A DNA stretch of 64,000 nt from Synergistaceae bacterium (GTDB lineage: Bacteria; Synergistota; Synergistia; Synergistales; Aminobacteriaceae). How positions within the stretch are numbered: position 1 is the first letter of the stretch; every line of letters starts with the position of its first letter. The notes under the pieces were generated by a model that saw nothing but the letters and a program-made list of their open reading frames with translations, did no database searches and was not told where the DNA came from. The position numbers and the translations under genes are program-made. The DNA is taken from contig JAHDLC010000035.1 of assembly GCA_018436595.1 (NCBI GenBank), positions 28,264-92,263 of the forward strand. Direction: 5' to 3'. Of this stretch, positions 62,577 to 64,000 are shown in pieces.

Positions 62577-62675
62577 ATGAAAGAAAAACTTGATGCAGTT
62601 CGAGACAGGAGTCTCTCTTGCAGCAGAAGAATTTTAGCCTGGAGGCTCCGGGTGCTGGAAGGCACACGAAAATGA
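62577..62675 (+). CDS. Small 32-residue ORF overlapping the nagA start
   Basis: ATG at 62577 has a good GGAGGAG ribosome binding site. The peptide is basic (Arg/Lys-rich, for example RRILAWRLRVLEGTRK). Its TGA overlaps the nagA ATG in an ATGA, so it could couple translation into nagA. It resembles no known family and may be the remnant of a gene broken by the helicase insertion. Confidence 0.4.
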   Translation: MKEKLDAVRDRSLSCSRRILAWRLRVLEGTRK

Positions 62676-63892
62676 ACCGCCTCCTGTTCACGGGCGGCAC
62701 GGTGCTGCTGCCCACGGGCTTCCGCAGGATGGACGCCGCCGTCAGCGGCACCGTGATCTCCGCCCTCGCGCCGGACATCGCCCCCGAAGAGGGCGATGCC
62801 GTCGTTGACCTGCATGGGGATCTGCTCGTCCCCGGCTTCATTGACATGCACGTCCACGGAGGCGGAGGGGCGGATTTCATGGACGGAACGGCCGACGCCT
62901 TCCTTACCGCCTGCCGGGTCCACGCCCGCCACGGCACCACCACCCTCTACCCCACGGCCCTCACGGCCGCCGACGAGGACATGGACGCCTTCTTCGCCTC
63001 CCTGGAGACGGCCGAGGCGGCCCGGAAAGAGGCGGGGGCCTCCGCGGGCGCCCGCCTCGGCGGCGTCCACGCTGAAGGGCCGTGGCTCGCCCCTGCCCAG
63101 GCCGGTGCCCAGGACCCGAAATACCTCCGCACCCCCTCCGTGGAGGAGTGCGAAAAACTGCTCGCCAGGTCGGACAGGATCGCCGTGGTCACCATGGCTC
63201 CGGAATTGGACGGCGCCTGCGAATGTGCCTCTTGGCTGGCGGCCCGGGGGGTCCTCCCCGCCATGGGCCATTCCGCCGCGGACCTCGAACAGGTACGGAC
63301 GGCGGTGGACAGCGGCTTCTGCCACATGGTCCACTTCTACTCCGCCATGAGCACCGTGCGGAGGGAGAACAGCTACCGCATCCCCGGCATGGTGGAGGCG
63401 GGGTACCTCTTCGACGCCGTCACCGTGGAGGCCATCGCCGACGGCCATCACCTCCCCCTGAGCCTGCTCCGGCTCATCCACAAGGTCAAGGGGCCGGAAC
63501 GGATGGTCCTGGTCACCGACGCCATGCGGGGCGCGGGCATGCCCGAAGGGCCGTCCATCCTCGGCAGCCTGAAGAACGGCCGTGAAGTCCTGGTGGAAGG
63601 GGGCGTGGCCCGCCTTCCCGACCGGAGCGGCTTCGCCGGGAGCGTCTGCACCATGGACCGGGCCGTCCGGACCGCCGTCTCGGCAGGAATCCCCCTGGAG
63701 GACGCCCTCAGGATGGCCTCCGGGACACCGTCAAAAATCCTCGGCACCGCAGGCCGCCGGGGGGCGATATTCCCCGGAATGGATGCCGACCTGGTGAGGC
63801 TTGACGGCGATCTGAACGTCATCATGACCGTGGTGGGAGGCACAATTTTCGACGAAAAATGTGTCAAGAGACAGGGAAAATGTCACCCCTAA
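62672..63892 (+). CDS. nagA: N-acetylglucosamine-6-phosphate deacetylase
   Basis: 406 residues. Metal and substrate motifs are PGFIDMHVHGGGGADFMD, HGTTTLYPT, GVHAEGPWL (metal-binding Glu), GHSAADLEQ, HFYSAMS and LVTDAMRGAG (catalytic Asp). It deacetylates GlcNAc-6-phosphate to glucosamine 6-phosphate for NagB. ATG at 62672 follows GGAAGG. The last eight residues (KRQGKCHP) are encoded by a short repeat that recurs just downstream, so the native C-terminus was probably replaced. Confidence 0.92.
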   Translation: MNRLLFTGGTVLLPTGFRRMDAAVSGTVISALAPDIAPEEGDAVVDLHGDLLVPGFIDMHVHGGGGADFMDGTADAFLTACRVHARHGTTTLYPTALTAADEDMDAFFASLETAEAARKEAGASAGARLGGVHAEGPWLAPAQAGAQDPKYLRTPSVEECEKLLARSDRIAVVTMAPELDGACECASWLAARGVLPAMGHSAADLEQVRTAVDSGFCHMVHFYSAMSTVRRENSYRIPGMVEAGYLFDAVTVEAIADGHHLPLSLLRLIHKVKGPERMVLVTDAMRGAGMPEGPSILGSLKNGREVLVEGGVARLPDRSGFAGSVCTMDRAVRTAVSAGIPLEDALRMASGTPSKILGTAGRRGAIFPGMDADLVRLDGDLNVIMTVVGGTIFDEKCVKRQGKCHP

Positions 63893-63931
63893 ATAGGGAA
63901 AATGGGACAGGGAAAATGTCACCCCCTGTCC
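63870..63931. repeat. Two direct copies of a 20-bp repeat with a dyad
   Basis: GACAGGGAAAATGTCACCCC occurs at 63870-63889 and 63906-63925. The second copy extends into an inverted repeat GGACAGGG-N11-CCCTGTCC (63905-63931). The first copy overlaps the end of nagA and supplies its stop codon context. Confidence 0.8.
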
Positions 63932-63940
63932 TTCTTTTTC

Positions 63941-64000
63941 ATGAAACGCGAACACCGTAAATACTCCCGGTATAAGCATCATCGTAAGCTTCCAATGGAT
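63941..64000 (+). CDS. Possible partial gene at the right edge
   Basis: An ATG at 63941 opens a frame of 20 codons running off the window (very basic, MKREHRKYSRYKHHRK...). No ribosome binding site is visible. Being next to a repeat that looks like a mobile-element border, it could start a transposase-type gene, but nothing more can be said. Confidence 0.25.
   Translation, partial: MKREHRKYSRYKHHRKLPMD

Noticed and set aside
59220..62671. Integrative element with direct repeats around the helicase gene
   Set aside because: No matching repeats, integrase or tRNA target could be found at either end by eye.

Overview
The window looks like the origin-proximal part of a GC-rich, diderm, anaerobic-type bacterial chromosome. 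Envelope genes (a 1200-residue AsmA/TamB-like protein, two LpxH-like phosphoesterases, a tripartite ABC exporter), TAXI-TRAP and Tct transporters, amino-acid and peptide degradation genes, and selenium use with an in-frame UGA selD fit Synergistota (Synergistaceae/Aminivibrio-like) best. That assignment is inference: no rRNA or tRNA gene was seen.

Layout. 1-4.4 kb: a partial membrane protein, P5C dehydrogenase, then a lipid glycosyltransferase overlapping an LpxH-like phosphoesterase. 4.4-9 kb: a decayed copy of the gldA 3' end, gldA, an M20 amidohydrolase, and znuCB. 9-13.3 kb: a GntR-controlled TAXI-TRAP operon with a near-consensus promoter, palindromic operator and mid-operon attenuator. 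13.3-16.8 kb: psd-pssA-ROK kinase-DegT-like operon. 17-25.8 kb: MacB-like exporter, second LpxH-like gene, AsmA-like protein. 25.9-26.13 kb: a cluster of DnaA boxes next to an AT-rich stretch, the probable oriC. 27.8-30.4 kb: rsmG-parA-parB-atpZ-like. parS sites lie at 30.4 kb and, inside a 40-bp perfect palindrome, at 33.2 kb. Left of oriC most genes are on the minus strand and right of it most are on the plus strand, as expected for replication running outward from this point.

Right arm. HIT and IMPACT proteins, bioY with a biotin-operator-like repeat, class II photolyase and FKBP isomerase lead into a three-gene TerB/ATPase/helicase cassette matching the Shango antiphage system (36.5-42.2 kb), preceded by a DUF2157 membrane protein. 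Then come two peptidases, a TPR protein, a ModA-like/DUF364 pair under two GCAAC-N3-GTTGC dyads, and a secreted protein with eight beta-gamma-crystallin motifs.

49-52.8 kb is a selenium operon: cysteine desulfurase, selD with a UGA selenocysteine codon and SECIS-like hairpin, yedE, and a TusA-like protein. Dispersed repeats follow, then a methyltransferase and a tctCBA-oxidoreductase-nagB...nagA locus. A lower-GC 1047-residue PLD/helicase/DUF3427 gene is wedged between nagB and nagA, and a short repeat forms the very end of nagA.
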